NCBI RefSeq assembly: GCF_016651435.1
Contig: NZ_JAEPRJ010000001.1
Span: 930,001-994,000 of the forward strand
Length of the DNA stretch: 64,000 bases
DNA from: Catonella massiliensis
GTDB taxonomy: Bacteria; Bacillota; Clostridia; Lachnospirales; Lachnospiraceae
Reading direction: 5' to 3'
Shown here: piece by piece, positions 29,863-38,727 of the stretch
Layout: each line of letters opens with the position of its first letter
How positions within the stretch are numbered: position 1 is the first letter of the stretch
Made by a program: the position numbers and the translations under genes
The notes under the pieces: generated by a model
Seen by the model: only the letters and a program-made list of their open reading frames with translations
Database searches by the model: none
Told to the model about the DNA's origin: nothing

Positions 29863-31116
29863 CATCCTTGCCCTGTTAGGGTGGCGGAGCTTTCTAAGAG
29901 CCTTTGCTTCTATCTGTCTGATACGCTCTCTGGTTACATTAAATTCTTTGCCTACCTCTTCAAGAGTTCTGGTTCTTCCATCAAGAAGGCCAAATCTAAG
30001 CACGAGTACCCTCTGCTCCCTTTCGGAAAGGGTAGTAAGAAGCTTTTTTATCTGATCCTGAAGCATAGTGTAGGTAGCAGCTTCTTCAGGGCCCATTATA
30101 GTATCATCTTTGATAAAATCGCCAAGATGGCTGTCGTCCTCTTCTCCGATAGGAGTATCAAGTGATATAGGATCAGCGGAAATCTTCATTATTTCACGCA
30201 CCTTTTCTACAGGAAGATTCATCTGTGCTGCAATTTCCTCCTCGGTAGGTTCACGCCCTAGCTCCTGAAGCAGGCTCCTGGATACTCTGTATGCCTTGTT
30301 GATAACCTCTGACATATGCACAGGTATACGTATTGTTCTTGACTGGTCCGCTATAGAACGTGTAATTGCCTGCCTTATCCACCAGGTAGCATAAGTACTG
30401 AATTTATAGCCCTTGGTATAATCAAACTTATCTACTGCTTTGATGAGTCCAAGATTTCCTTCCTGTATTAGGTCGAGGAAGGAAAGACCACGTCCTACAT
30501 ACTTCTTTGCTATACTTACAACAAGCCTGAGATTGGACTCTGTAAGCCTGTCTGAAGCATCCTGATCACCTTGGGCTATTTTCTTTGCAAGTTCAACTTC
30601 CTCTTCCATACTTAGAAGAGGGTAGTTACCGATTTCCTTAAGATAAATCTTCACAGGATCATCTGACATTATTGATAGAGTAATGTCATCTCCTATATCA
30701 AGGTCTGCATCGTCATCAACTTCAGGAAGTGAATCATCAAAGAGATCGTCATCCATATCGTTGATGTTCATAATGGTAACGCCGTTGCTCTCGAGATAAT
30801 CATAGATTTTCTCGTAGTGGCTGGCGTCAATGTTAAGACTCTTAAAATAATCATTTAACTTATCGGACTCGATTACATCTTTATTCTTTTTTGCAATTTG
30901 AAGAAGTCCTTCTAATTTTGTTAAAAAATCATCCTTTGCCACAGCGGTGGTATTCTCTGGTTTTGTGTTTTCAGCCGCCACAGCAGTTTTCTTGGTTGAT
31001 TTTTTAGTAGTTTTCTTTGCGGCAGTTTCTTTTTTTGTTTCTTTCGTTTCTTTTTTTACTTCTTTCGTTTCTTTTTTTACTTCTTTACTTTCTTTATCTT
31101 TAGCATTGGAAGCCAT
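29839..31116 (-). CDS. rpoD: Primary RNA polymerase sigma factor RpoD (SigA)
   Basis: 425 aa. I start at the ATG 31116 (MASNAKDKE), with AAAGGA 9 nt upstream, rather than at an in-frame TTG six codons earlier. Layout: a Lys/Glu/Thr-rich N-terminal extension (about 5-45), region 1.1 (about 55-115), an acidic stretch (about 120-145), region 1.2 ([11 protein letters not shown]), region 2 ([31 protein letters not shown]), region 3 and region 4.2 ([32 protein letters not shown]). Housekeeping specificity is clear from regions 2.4 and 4.2. Usually rpoD follows dnaG; that is not the case here, and the gene stands alone. Confidence 0.95.
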   Translation of the reverse strand: MASNAKDKESKEVKKETKEVKKETKETKKETAAKKTTKKSTKKTAVAAENTKPENTTAVAKDDFLTKLEGLLQIAKKNKDVIESDKLNDYFKSLNIDASHYEKIYDYLESNGVTIMNINDMDDDLFDDSLPEVDDDADLDIGDDITLSIMSDDPVKIYLKEIGNYPLLSMEEEVELAKKIAQGDQDASDRLTESNLRLVVSIAKKYVGRGLSFLDLIQEGNLGLIKAVDKFDYTKGYKFSTYATWWIRQAITRSIADQSRTIRIPVHMSEVINKAYRVSRSLLQELGREPTEEEIAAQMNLPVEKVREIMKISADPISLDTPIGEEDDSHLGDFIKDDTIMGPEEAATYTMLQDQIKKLLTTLSEREQRVLVLRFGLLDGRTRTLEEVGKEFNVTRERIRQIEAKALRKLRHPNRARMLRGFDSY

Positions 31117-31169
31117 TAGCACCATTCCTTTCAAATCTCACTCTTAATTTTTGAGCGTAAACATTTGTA

Positions 31170-31199
31170 ATTATACCATAAATATAAACTAAAATCCAA
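31170..31199 (-). promoter_or_regulatory. Likely rpoD promoter
   Basis: On the minus strand an extended -10, TGG-TATAAT (31178-31170), with a poor -35 (TTGGAT, 31199-31194) 18 nt upstream. The leader is about 50 nt. Confidence 0.5.
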
Positions 31200-31311
31200 T
31201 ACAAATTTAAAAAATGAAGCAGCGCATAAAATTTGAATATTTTAGCTGAAAGTGGTAAAATGTAAAAGATTAATGAAAAATGATGAGATTAATGGAGGTA
31301 TATACACATCT

Positions 31312-32445
31312 ATGAGTCGTGATAATGGACAAAGTCAGATTATTGACTTAAAAAATGAAGGCTCTGTAAAGAGGGTAATTGGTGTAGTCAGCGGAAAGGG
31401 TGGAGTAGGCAAGTCATTCGTCACCTCAAGGCTTGCGGCGATATTTCAAAAGAAAGGTTACAATTCAGCAGTTCTTGATGCGGATATAACCGGACCATCC
31501 ATTCCAAGGTGCTTTGGCTTAAAAAATAAGGCAGAGGCAAATGAAAACGGAATACAGCCGGAGCTTACCAAGGGCGGAATTCAGGTAATGTCTGTAAACC
31601 TGCTTTTGGACGAAGAATCAGTTCCTGTTGTCTGGAGAGGACCTATAATAGCAGGCACAGTTAAGCAGTTCTGGTCAGAGGTAGACTGGAAAGATGTGGA
31701 GTACATGTTTGTAGACATGCCACCTGGTACAGGTGATGTGCCACTTACTGTATTTCAGTCACTGCCTGTTGACGGCATAATCATCGTTACCTCTCCTTCT
31801 GAACTGGTATCTATGATAGTTGAGAAAGCCGTAAATATGGCTAATGCTATGGAAATACCTGTACTTGGAATAGTTGAGAACTACAGCTATATCAAATGCC
31901 CGGACTGCGGTAAGCTTATCTATCCGTTTGGAGAAGGAAAGACAGATGATGTTGGTCTTAAATACGGCATTCCGGTGCTTTCAAGGCTTCCAATGGACAG
32001 CAGGATAGCGGATGCTATGGACAACGGTAAGGTTGAAGAACTTGAACTGGATGTGCTTGGTGAGACAGCAGATACAATTGAGTTTTTACTAAGGAATGTT
32101 GACCATAGCATAGATAGAGAGGAATACGGAGAGGACCACAAGGTAGCAATCGCTCTTGATGAGGATGAAAAGTTTGTAGGTAAGCTTGTTAATGCTCATA
32201 GGTTCGTCATTGCAGATACAAAGGGTAAGAAAATCCTTGAGAGGACTACGCTTGAGGCAGATTCACCTGAGGAAGCTGTAGCTGCACTTAAAAAAGCCGG
32301 CGTGGATATGGTTATATGCAGTGGAATTGATAAGCACCTAAGGGCTTCCCTTGCAGAAAATGCTATTGCATCAGTGCCTGTACTTAAGGGTGAAGTAGAG
32401 GATATACTTGCTAATTTCTTAAACGGACAATATAGTAAGGCTTAA
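31312..32445 (+). CDS. Mrp/NBP35-type Fe-S carrier ATPase with C-terminal NifX-like domain
   Basis: 377 aa from the ATG at 31312 (GGAGGT 12 nt upstream; an in-frame ATG at 31273 is an alternative). Deviant Walker A GKGGVGKS (28-35), DADITGPSIPR, FVDMPPGTGDVPLT and the cluster-binding CPDCGKLIYPFGEGKTDDVG are the ApbC/Mrp signature. A C-terminal domain (about 280-375, VAIALDEDEKFVGKLVNAHRF to VEDILANFL) resembles the dinitrogenase FeMo-cofactor (NifX/NifB) accessory fold. It assembles or transfers [4Fe-4S] clusters in the cytosol. Mrp proteins with an added NifX-like domain are found in anaerobes. Single gene. Confidence 0.9.
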   Translation: MSRDNGQSQIIDLKNEGSVKRVIGVVSGKGGVGKSFVTSRLAAIFQKKGYNSAVLDADITGPSIPRCFGLKNKAEANENGIQPELTKGGIQVMSVNLLLDEESVPVVWRGPIIAGTVKQFWSEVDWKDVEYMFVDMPPGTGDVPLTVFQSLPVDGIIIVTSPSELVSMIVEKAVNMANAMEIPVLGIVENYSYIKCPDCGKLIYPFGEGKTDDVGLKYGIPVLSRLPMDSRIADAMDNGKVEELELDVLGETADTIEFLLRNVDHSIDREEYGEDHKVAIALDEDEKFVGKLVNAHRFVIADTKGKKILERTTLEADSPEEAVAALKKAGVDMVICSGIDKHLRASLAENAIASVPVLKGEVEDILANFLNGQYSKA

Positions 32446-32457
32446 AAAACTTTTTAT

Positions 32458-32486
32458 TTTACATTTATAGTCTGTTGTGATAAAAT
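32458..32486 (+). promoter_or_regulatory. Likely promoter of the aldolase gene
   Basis: TTTACA (32458-32463), 17-nt spacer, TAAAAT (32481-32486) with an upstream TGTGA element. Confidence 0.6.
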
Positions 32487-32547
32487 GTGGGCAGTTAAAG
32501 TAAACAAAAATTTAATAGCATCATACTGATGCGGAATGGAGAATAAT

Positions 32548-33417
32548 ATGTATTTAGTATCAGCAAAGGATATGTTAGTTAAGGCAAAAGCAGGACGTTA
32601 TGCTGTAGGCCAGTTCAATATCAATAACTTAGAGTGGACAAAGGCCATCCTTATGACTGCTGAAGAACTTAAAAGTCCTGTTATCCTTGGTGTATCTGAA
32701 GGCGCAGGAAAGTACATGGGTGGATACAATGCGGTTGTAGGTATGGTAAATGGTTTACTTAAGGATCTTAAGATATCCGTACCTGTAGCTCTTCATCTTG
32801 ACCACGGCTCATTTGAAGGCTGCTACAAGTGTCTTGATGCAGGCTTTTCTTCAATTATGTTTGATGGTTCACATTATCCTATCGATGAGAATGTAGCAAA
32901 GACAACAGAGCTCGTTGCAGCTGCTCATAAGATGGGTGTTTCCATTGAGGCAGAAGTTGGATCTATCGGTGGAGAAGAAGATGGTGTAATTGGTATGGGT
33001 GAATGTGCTGATCCTGAAGAATGCAAGAGAGTTGCTGACCTTGGAGTAGACTTCCTTGCAGCTGGTATCGGTAACATCCACGGAGTATATCCTCCAAACT
33101 GGAAGGGTCTTTCATTTGAAACTCTTGATGCTATCCAGAAGAAGACAGGAATCCTTCCACTTGTGCTCCACGGTGGTACAGGCATTCCTGCGGACATGAT
33201 TAAGAAGGCCATCGAGCTTGGTGTATCTAAGATTAATGTTAATACAGAGTGCCAGATATCATTTACAGCAGCAACAAGAGAGTACTTTGAAGCAAACAAG
33301 GATAAGGCAAGTAAGGGCTTTGACCCTCGTAAGGTACTTGCTCCGGGCTTTGAGGCTATCAAGGCTACAGTTAAAGAGAAGATGGAACTCTTTGGTTCAG
33401 TAGGAAAAGCTGAATAA
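32548..33417 (+). CDS. fba: Class II fructose-1,6-bisphosphate aldolase
   Basis: Zinc-dependent glycolytic/gluconeogenic aldolase. 289 aa from the ATG at 32548, preceded by GGAGA at the right spacing; an in-frame ATG four codons earlier is less well placed. Landmarks: YAVGQFNINNLEW at the N terminus, catalytic/zinc region ALHLDHG (Asp85, His86), MFDGSHYPIDEN, EAEVGSIGGEEDG, AAGIGNIHGVYPP, and LHGGTGIPADMIKKAIELGVSKINVNTE (zinc His and phosphate loop). Monocistronic, with a promoter just upstream and a structured 3' region. Confidence 0.92.
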   Translation: MYLVSAKDMLVKAKAGRYAVGQFNINNLEWTKAILMTAEELKSPVILGVSEGAGKYMGGYNAVVGMVNGLLKDLKISVPVALHLDHGSFEGCYKCLDAGFSSIMFDGSHYPIDENVAKTTELVAAAHKMGVSIEAEVGSIGGEEDGVIGMGECADPEECKRVADLGVDFLAAGIGNIHGVYPPNWKGLSFETLDAIQKKTGILPLVLHGGTGIPADMIKKAIELGVSKINVNTECQISFTAATREYFEANKDKASKGFDPRKVLAPGFEAIKATVKEKMELFGSVGKAE

Positions 33418-33434
33418 GAGAAATTACTCTTTGA

Positions 33435-33524
33435 GTTAAGGTTTAATTTACTTTGCCACATCAGGGTGGAGGTTTTGGTATGGGTATTTTGTACTTAAAC
33501 TTAACCGGGATGTGGCTGTTTTAT
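33435..33524 (+). terminator. Hairpin region after fba, possibly with pseudoknot topology
   Basis: GCCACATC (33455-33462) pairs with GATGTGGC (33509-33516), followed by TGTTTTATT, which suits a weak terminator. In addition GTTAAG-g-TTTAA (33435-33446) can pair with TTAAACTTAAC (33495-33505). The two stems interleave, so they are either mutually exclusive or form a pseudoknot. Confidence 0.4.
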
Positions 33525-33546
33525 TAGAAATAGGAGTTGTTATCTG

Positions 33547-34410
33547 ATGTGGATTGCTAACAATTGGAAAGAATATGAAGTCCTGGATTGTTCGTCAGGA
33601 GAAAAGCTTGAGAACTGGGGTGGATATTCTCTTATTCGTCCTGATCCTCAGGTAATATGGGATACAGAAAAGACGCTTAAGGAGTGGAAAAGACCATCTG
33701 CCCACTACCATAGAAGCAACAGGGGCGGTGGTGAATGGGAGTTTTTCAACCTCCCTGAACAGTGGAATATTCATTACAGAGACTTGACCTTCAATCTGAA
33801 GCCCTTTAGCTTCAAGCACACAGGACTCTTTCCGGAACAGGCTGTAAACTGGGACTGGTTTTCCGATATTATAAATAAGAGCAGGAAAAAACTCAAGGTT
33901 CTAAACCTCTTTGCCTACACCGGAGGAGCGACAGTTGCAGCAGCAAAGGCTGGAGCCGAAGTAGTTCATGTAGATGCTGCTAAGGGGATGGTAGCCTGGG
34001 CAAAGGAAAATGCAAAGCTCTCAGGACTTGAAGAGGCTCCTATTCGCTACATAGTGGATGACTGTGTCAAATTTGTAGAAAGAGAAATAAGACGCGGCAA
34101 TCATTACGATGGAATAATAATGGATCCTCCTTCCTACGGAAGAGGACCTAAGGGTGAAATATGGAAGATCGAAGAGGCTGTATATCCTTTTGTTAAGAAG
34201 TGTACGGAACTTTTACATAAGGAGAGCAAATTCTTCCTTATCAACAGTTACACGACCGGTCTTCAGCCTGCAGTGCTTAGCTATATGCTAAATACTGCAA
34301 TCACAGACAAGTTTGGTGGCAGGGTAATGGCTGAAGAGATTGGGCTTCCGGTAAAGAAAAATGGCTTGGTGCTTCCTTGTGGGGCATCGGGAAGGTGGAT
34401 AGGAGAATAA
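33547..34410 (+). CDS. Class I SAM-dependent methyltransferase, RlmI/RlmK-like
   Basis: 287 aa. After an N-terminal segment (about 1-110, WIANNWKEYEVLDCSSGEKL), the Rossmann domain shows motif I VLNLFAYTGGATVAAAKAGA, VVHVDAAKGMVAWAKENAKLSG, IRYIVDDC and the motif IV DPPSYGRGPKGEIW. This resembles 23S rRNA cytosine methyltransferases of the RlmI group, but the PUA domain is missing, so the RNA target is uncertain. Its stop overlaps the lepB start (TAATG), linking it to signal peptidase and the SGNH genes in one transcript. Confidence 0.82.
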   Translation: MWIANNWKEYEVLDCSSGEKLENWGGYSLIRPDPQVIWDTEKTLKEWKRPSAHYHRSNRGGGEWEFFNLPEQWNIHYRDLTFNLKPFSFKHTGLFPEQAVNWDWFSDIINKSRKKLKVLNLFAYTGGATVAAAKAGAEVVHVDAAKGMVAWAKENAKLSGLEEAPIRYIVDDCVKFVEREIRRGNHYDGIIMDPPSYGRGPKGEIWKIEEAVYPFVKKCTELLHKESKFFLINSYTTGLQPAVLSYMLNTAITDKFGGRVMAEEIGLPVKKNGLVLPCGASGRWIGE

Positions 34411-35000
34411 TGGAAAACAATACAGAAGATATCAAAGAAAAAAAGAAATGGGATAAAAAGTCTGTTTTTAAAGAAATTAGAGACTATGTGTTTCTAATTG
34501 CGCTGGCTTTTGTATTAGCATTTTTGATGAATAAATTTGTATATGCAAATGCAGAAGTTCCAACAGGCTCTATGCTTCCTGTCGTTGAACCGGGTGACAG
34601 ACTGATAGTAAACAGGCTGGCTTACCTTTTTGAAGACCCTAAAAGGGGAGATATAGTGATGTTTGCTTATCCTGACGATGAAAGTGAAAATTACCTAAAA
34701 AGAATCATAGGACTTCCGGGAGAGAAGGTTGAGATTAAGAAAGGACTTGTCTATATTAATGACAGTAAAAAGCCTTTGTCAGAGCCTTATCTTAACGATC
34801 CTCCAAATGGGGATTTTGGGCCTTATACAGTTCCAAAAGGATGTTACTTTATGCTTGGGGACAATAGGGATGAAAGTAAGGATGCAAGGTATTGGGATAA
34901 TAAGTATGTAAAGAAAGAAAAAATTGTTGGAAAGGCTTGGCTTAAATACTACCCGCACTTTACTTTCTTGCATTCAGCAGAATATTCGGAAAGTAACTAA
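34410..35000 (+). CDS. lepB: Signal peptidase I
   Basis: 196 aa from the ATG at 34410, overlapping the previous stop by one base. One N-terminal membrane helix (about 26-42), catalytic Ser54 in PTGSMLPVVEPGD and Lys97 in YLKRIIGLPGE, then GDNRDESKDARYWDNKYV, the box E signature. It cleaves Sec and Tat signal peptides at the outer face of the membrane. Followed within 3 nt by a secreted SGNH-like protein gene. Confidence 0.94.
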   Translation: MENNTEDIKEKKKWDKKSVFKEIRDYVFLIALAFVLAFLMNKFVYANAEVPTGSMLPVVEPGDRLIVNRLAYLFEDPKRGDIVMFAYPDDESENYLKRIIGLPGEKVEIKKGLVYINDSKKPLSEPYLNDPPNGDFGPYTVPKGCYFMLGDNRDESKDARYWDNKYVKKEKIVGKAWLKYYPHFTFLHSAEYSESN

Positions 35001-35002
35001 AT

Positions 35003-35821
35003 ATGAATGGAGCTATGAGAGGGGACTCTAAGTATAAGTTAATTTCTTTCCTATGCGGAATGCTGATTGCTGCCATATTATGCTTACAGTTCCCGGGCAT
35101 AACAGCAGAGGCAAAAACTAAGACAAGGACAAGCGCAAATGCGAAACCAAAGACAACATTGATACTGGGTGACAGCATCGCATACGGAATGGCTCTTGGT
35201 AAAAACTACGGTACGGGAGTGGATAACCCTGATAAAGTATATTGGCTGGCCGAGGGTGGTGTAACCATCAACTTTATATATCCTGATTTTAAGATTCATT
35301 TAGGTAGAAAAATGCCAAGGAAGGTTGTTAACACATTTACTAATACAAGAAATTTTGACCTTATTAAGGAAGTAAAGAAAAAGAAGATAGAAGACATTGT
35401 TGTAGTGCTCGGTGCCAATTGGCCTGGTAGAGAGGCTGCAAAGAACACCGTGAACTGTCTTAAAAAGCTGGCAAAGAAAAGCGGTTGCAGAGTTTACTAT
35501 GTAAACATTCTTCCATATGTACATAAAGGAAGATACAAGGATAAGTCACGGCTGATGGCAGAGCATAACAGCACTGCGAGAGAAGGCTTTAAGAATACAG
35601 ACATCGTTTATATAGATGCATATGGTATTGCAAAGTCGGTGAAGAATTACAGAAATTGTACCTGGGATGGAATTCATTATTCCAAAAAGGTGCATAATCC
35701 GGTATTTAAGGCAATTCTTTCTGTCATAGAAAAGAATAAGGCTAAGGCCACCCTTCTTGCCAAAAAGAAAGGTAAGAAGAAAAGACAGATAGAAAGAGTA
35801 AGCAATGTATTAAAAGATTGA
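35003..35821 (+). CDS. Secreted SGNH/GDSL-like hydrolase, paralogue 1
   Basis: 272 aa with a signal peptide (hydrophobic about 13-33, possible cleavage after AEA). The SGNH-like core shows LILGDSIAYGM (block I with the nucleophile Ser), VVLGANWPGRE (block III-like), YYVNILPYV and DGIHYSKKVHN (block V with Asp-x-x-His). A very basic tail (KAKATLLAKKKGKKKRQIE) could interact with wall polymers. Substrate unknown; relatives remove or add acyl groups on envelope glycans. It lies 2 nt after lepB and 31 nt before a second, related gene. Confidence 0.75.
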   Translation: MNGAMRGDSKYKLISFLCGMLIAAILCLQFPGITAEAKTKTRTSANAKPKTTLILGDSIAYGMALGKNYGTGVDNPDKVYWLAEGGVTINFIYPDFKIHLGRKMPRKVVNTFTNTRNFDLIKEVKKKKIEDIVVVLGANWPGREAAKNTVNCLKKLAKKSGCRVYYVNILPYVHKGRYKDKSRLMAEHNSTAREGFKNTDIVYIDAYGIAKSVKNYRNCTWDGIHYSKKVHNPVFKAILSVIEKNKAKATLLAKKKGKKKRQIERVSNVLKD

Positions 35822-35852
35822 CCAAAGTATGGGCTTAAGGAGGTATGTGTCT

Positions 35853-36674
35853 ATGAATGAAAACAAGAGATACAAGCTTTTTAAGCTCATTTTGATTATT
35901 ACGATATTAAATGTGTTTGGGATTTTCTTATATGAAAATGTTGTTGGAACAGGGCTCTTTAAGGGCAAGCCTGAATTCTACATTGAGACAATCAAGCCCG
36001 AGGGTAAGAGCGCTACATTGAATGAAACTAATGGGGATGAAATATCCTCTTATGTTAGCAGTGGTAAGCCTGGAAACCATGGAGATGCCGTACTTATTAT
36101 AGGTGATAGTAATATTTATCTTATGAGCCGCAACAAAAGGGAATATGAAAAGAAGTATGACAGAAAAGTGTACTGGCTTGCAGAAAGCGGCGCAGGAGCG
36201 GGGCTGATTGGCGACGACTTGGTTGTAAAGCTTGGGTTAGTTAATCCTGACTATACAGAGAATTCCCTAACAACAGCAGATAAGACTGATGTCTTAAAAG
36301 AAATAAGAGAGAAATCGATAGGCAATATCGTGGTAATGCTTGGAGTAAACAGTCTTGGTGACGGTTATGCCAAGGATTTGAGCGGAAAGCTTAAGAAAAT
36401 CTCCGAAACTACAGGAGCAAAAGTTAGCTATATATCTATCCTGCCATATATAGATAAGTCAAAATACCACATATCTTTGGCTGACATACTAAAGTTCAAT
36501 TCACTTATGAAAGATGAACTTAAGGATACAAATATAAGATATATTGATGCTTATGCAATTGTAGAAAGTATCGATGGCTATAAAAATGAGACCAGTGACG
36601 GTCTACATTATAGTAAGAAAATATATGACAATTTATTTGATGAAATAATAAAATTAATTGTAGAAAATAACTAA
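35853..36674 (+). CDS. Membrane-anchored SGNH/GDSL-like hydrolase, paralogue 2
   Basis: 273 aa from the ATG at 35853 (AAGGAGGT ribosome site); the in-frame ATG eight codons earlier lacks one. An N-terminal anchor (about 9-30) is followed by an SGNH-like domain: LIIGDSNIYLMSRNKREY, VYWLAESGAGAG, NIVVMLGVNSLGDGYA, YISILPYIDKSKY and SDGLHYSKKIYDNL. The same order of motifs, including YWLAE and ILPY, appears in the preceding gene, so they are tandem paralogues. Probably surface glycan deacylases or acyl carriers. Confidence 0.75.
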   Translation: MNENKRYKLFKLILIITILNVFGIFLYENVVGTGLFKGKPEFYIETIKPEGKSATLNETNGDEISSYVSSGKPGNHGDAVLIIGDSNIYLMSRNKREYEKKYDRKVYWLAESGAGAGLIGDDLVVKLGLVNPDYTENSLTTADKTDVLKEIREKSIGNIVVMLGVNSLGDGYAKDLSGKLKKISETTGAKVSYISILPYIDKSKYHISLADILKFNSLMKDELKDTNIRYIDAYAIVESIDGYKNETSDGLHYSKKIYDNLFDEIIKLIVENN

Positions 36675-36699
36675 AATTATGCTTTTATTAAATAAATGC

Positions 36700-36728
36700 T
36701 TGATAATACGCCATCTTTGGCGTATAAT
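36700..36728 (+). promoter_or_regulatory. S10-operon promoter with a palindrome in its spacer
   Basis: TTGATA (36700-36705), 17-nt spacer, TATAAT (36723-36728). The spacer and the edge of the -10 contain a perfect 8-bp inverted repeat, ATACGCCA-TCTT-TGGCGTAT (36706-36725), which could be a regulator site or an early transcript hairpin. Confidence 0.85.
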
Positions 36729-36734
36729 AACAAT

Positions 36735-37010
36735 GTTGTGGCATGATAGCTAAGAAGCGGAGGTTGCCGAGAATACTGCAAAAAGTGGGTTTTGGGTTTT
36801 TCGTGGAGCGAATGTCAAGAGGCCGAAAGGTCTGTAAACCTGGCGACAAGTCACTGTACAGAAAACAACTAATATGTTCTACAGAGTAGGGCGTGGTGTG
36901 ATTATCAGTATGTTTATGATTATGAAACACCCGGGTGTGTGTACAGTCACCGCTTGTCGTACTAAATACGTGATGATTCACGAAAGTGCGAAAAGGAGGC
37001 GACTTTTTTT
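36735..37010 (+). promoter_or_regulatory. Long structured leader of the S10 ribosomal operon
   Basis: About 275 nt between the promoter and rpsJ without an open frame. CGACAAG (36844-36850) and ACTGTACA (36853-36860) can pair with CTTGTCG (36953-36959) and TGTACAGT (36940-36947), an interrupted 15-bp long-range stem. CACCCGGGTG lies inside it, and AAGCGG (about 36750) can pair with CCGCTT (36950-36955) as an alternative. Such leaders in other bacteria mediate autoregulation by L4 or another operon protein. No T-box or known riboswitch is recognised. Confidence 0.6.
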
Positions 37011-37328
37011 ATGGCAAGTCAAGTAATGAGAATTACATTAAAAGCGTATGATCATCAGCTCATCGACAGTTCAGCAGCAAAGATTGTTGATACTGTAAAG
37101 AAGGCTGGAGCAAAGGTTAGTGGTCCTGTACCTCTTCCAACAAAGAAAGAGATAGTTACAATACTTCGTGCGGTGCACAAGTATAAGGACTCCAGAGAAC
37201 AGTTCGAGCAGAGAACTCACAAGAGACTCATCGATGTTTTCGAGCCTGACCAGAAATTAGTTGACGCGTTATCAAGACTTGATGTTCCTGCTGGTGTTGA
37301 GATCAAAATCAACATGAAGAATAAGTAG
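37011..37328 (+). CDS. rpsJ: 30S ribosomal protein S10
   Basis: 105 aa; first gene of the cluster. The S10 signature [27 protein letters not shown] is complete, and the C-terminal [14 protein letters not shown] is typical. AAGGAGG lies 11 nt upstream of the ATG, with a T-run between them, a rather long spacing. Also the NusB partner in antitermination. The tufA-fusA genes that often precede rpsJ are absent; here the cluster has its own promoter. Confidence 0.97.
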   Translation: MASQVMRITLKAYDHQLIDSSAAKIVDTVKKAGAKVSGPVPLPTKKEIVTILRAVHKYKDSREQFEQRTHKRLIDVFEPDQKLVDALSRLDVPAGVEIKINMKNK

Positions 37329-37396
37329 GAAACAAAATTAGCAAGATCCTTAGGGTTATGGATAGAGAGAAAACTCCTATTTAAGCCATCTAGGAT

Positions 37397-37414
37397 GACC
37401 GGCAGAGTCCGGTC
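37397..37414 (+). other. Hairpin in the rpsJ-rplC spacer
   Basis: GACCGG (37397-37402), loop CAGAGT, CCGGTC (37409-37414), within a 113-nt gap that is long for this cluster. It is not followed by T, so is probably an RNA stability or regulatory element. Confidence 0.5.
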
Positions 37415-37441
37415 CGCTGTAGATTAACAGGAGGTAAAGAG

Positions 37442-38077
37442 ATGAAGAAAGCAATACTTGCTACAAAAATCGGTATGACACAGATTTTTGCTGAAGATGG
37501 TTCATTAATTCCTGTAACTGTATTAAAGGCTGATCCTGCTGTAGTAACTCAGGTTAAGACAGTAGAAAATGATGGCTATAGCGCAGTTCAGGTAGGTTTT
37601 GGTGAGATTCGCGAGAAACTCGTTAATAAGCCAAAGAAAGGACACTTTGCTAAGGCAGGCGTTCCTGTAAAGAGATTTTTAAGAGAATTCAAACTTGAGG
37701 ATGCTGAGAATTACAAGGCTGGAGACGAAATCAAAGCAGATGTATTTGCATCAGGCGATAAGGTTGATGTAACTGCTACATCTAAGGGTAAAGGTTTCCA
37801 GGGTGCTATTCACAGACACGGTCTTCACAGAGGACCTATGACTCACGGTTCTAAGTACCACAGACACGCTGGTTCTAATGGTGCTTGTTCTGACCCTAGT
37901 AAGGTATTCAAGGGCAAGAAGATGGCCGGACATATGGGACACGTTAGGGTTACAGTTCAGAATCTTGAGGTAGTAAGAGTTGACGTAGAGAAGAACATGA
38001 TCCTTGTTAAGGGAGCTGTTCCTGGCTCTAAGAAGGCACTTGTAATGATTAAGAACACTACAAGAAAAAGTAAATAA
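37442..38077 (+). CDS. rplC: 50S ribosomal protein L3
   Basis: 211 aa with the usual N terminus [15 protein letters not shown] and the extended loop that reaches the peptidyl-transferase centre, [16 protein letters not shown] followed by [30 protein letters not shown] precedes the ATG. Early 50S assembly protein. Confidence 0.97.
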   Translation: MKKAILATKIGMTQIFAEDGSLIPVTVLKADPAVVTQVKTVENDGYSAVQVGFGEIREKLVNKPKKGHFAKAGVPVKRFLREFKLEDAENYKAGDEIKADVFASGDKVDVTATSKGKGFQGAIHRHGLHRGPMTHGSKYHRHAGSNGACSDPSKVFKGKKMAGHMGHVRVTVQNLEVVRVDVEKNMILVKGAVPGSKKALVMIKNTTRKSK

Positions 38078-38106
38078 TATAACCTGACGGGAAGGAGGAA
38101 ATATAA

Positions 38107-38727
38107 ATGGCAAACATATCTGTATTAAATATGGAAGGCAAAGAAGTTGGAACATTAGAACTTAATGATGCAATCTTTGCAGTAGAAGTAAAAGAGCATC
38201 TGATGCATAGAGCAGTTGTTTTACAGCTTGCTAACAACCGTCAGGGTACACAGAGTGCTAAGACACGTGCGGCAGTTCGTGGAGGCGGAAGAAAGCCTTG
38301 GAGACAGAAGGGAACCGGTCACGCTAGACAGGGATCTATCAGAAGCCCACAGTGGAAGGGCGGCGGTGTTGTATTTGCACCACAGCCAAGAGATTATTCA
38401 TTTAAGATGAATAGAAAAGAGAAGCAGGCAGCTATCTGCTCAGCACTCACAACAAAGTTAAATGAGAATAAGCTTATCGTGCTTGATGAGTTCAAGCTTG
38501 GTGAGATTAAGACAAAGGCTGCAAAGAAGGTTTTAGAGGATATTAAGGCTAACAAGGCTCTTATTATTCTTGGTGAGAAGGAAGAGAACGTAATTCTTTC
38601 TGCTAGAAACCTTGAGTCAGTTGCAACAACTTTGACCAATAGCATCAGTGTATATGATATCTTAAATCATGACAGCCTTGTTATTACAAAGGATGCTGTT
38701 TCAAAGATTGAGGAGGTATACGCATAA
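38107..38727 (+). CDS. rplD: 50S ribosomal protein L4
   Basis: 206 aa. The exit-tunnel loop GGGRKPWRQKGTGHARQG is intact, followed by SIRSPQWKGGGVVFAPQPRDY. In several bacteria L4 represses its own operon through the leader; a long structured leader is present upstream of rpsJ here. The stop overlaps the rplW start by one base. Confidence 0.97.
   Translation: MANISVLNMEGKEVGTLELNDAIFAVEVKEHLMHRAVVLQLANNRQGTQSAKTRAAVRGGGRKPWRQKGTGHARQGSIRSPQWKGGGVVFAPQPRDYSFKMNRKEKQAAICSALTTKLNENKLIVLDEFKLGEIKTKAAKKVLEDIKANKALIILGEKEENVILSARNLESVATTLTNSISVYDILNHDSLVITKDAVSKIEEVYA

Noticed and set aside
29767..30165. 132-aa plus-strand frame overlapping the end of rpoD
   Set aside because: Antisense to conserved sigma region 4; no ribosome site and no family resemblance.
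32925..33461. 178-aa minus-strand frame opposite the aldolase gene
   Set aside because: Covers conserved aldolase motifs on the plus strand; no ribosome site or recognisable domain.
36735..37010. S10 leader considered as a T-box or known metabolite riboswitch
   Set aside because: No T-box sequence, no antiterminator/terminator pair with a U-tract and no known aptamer core visible.
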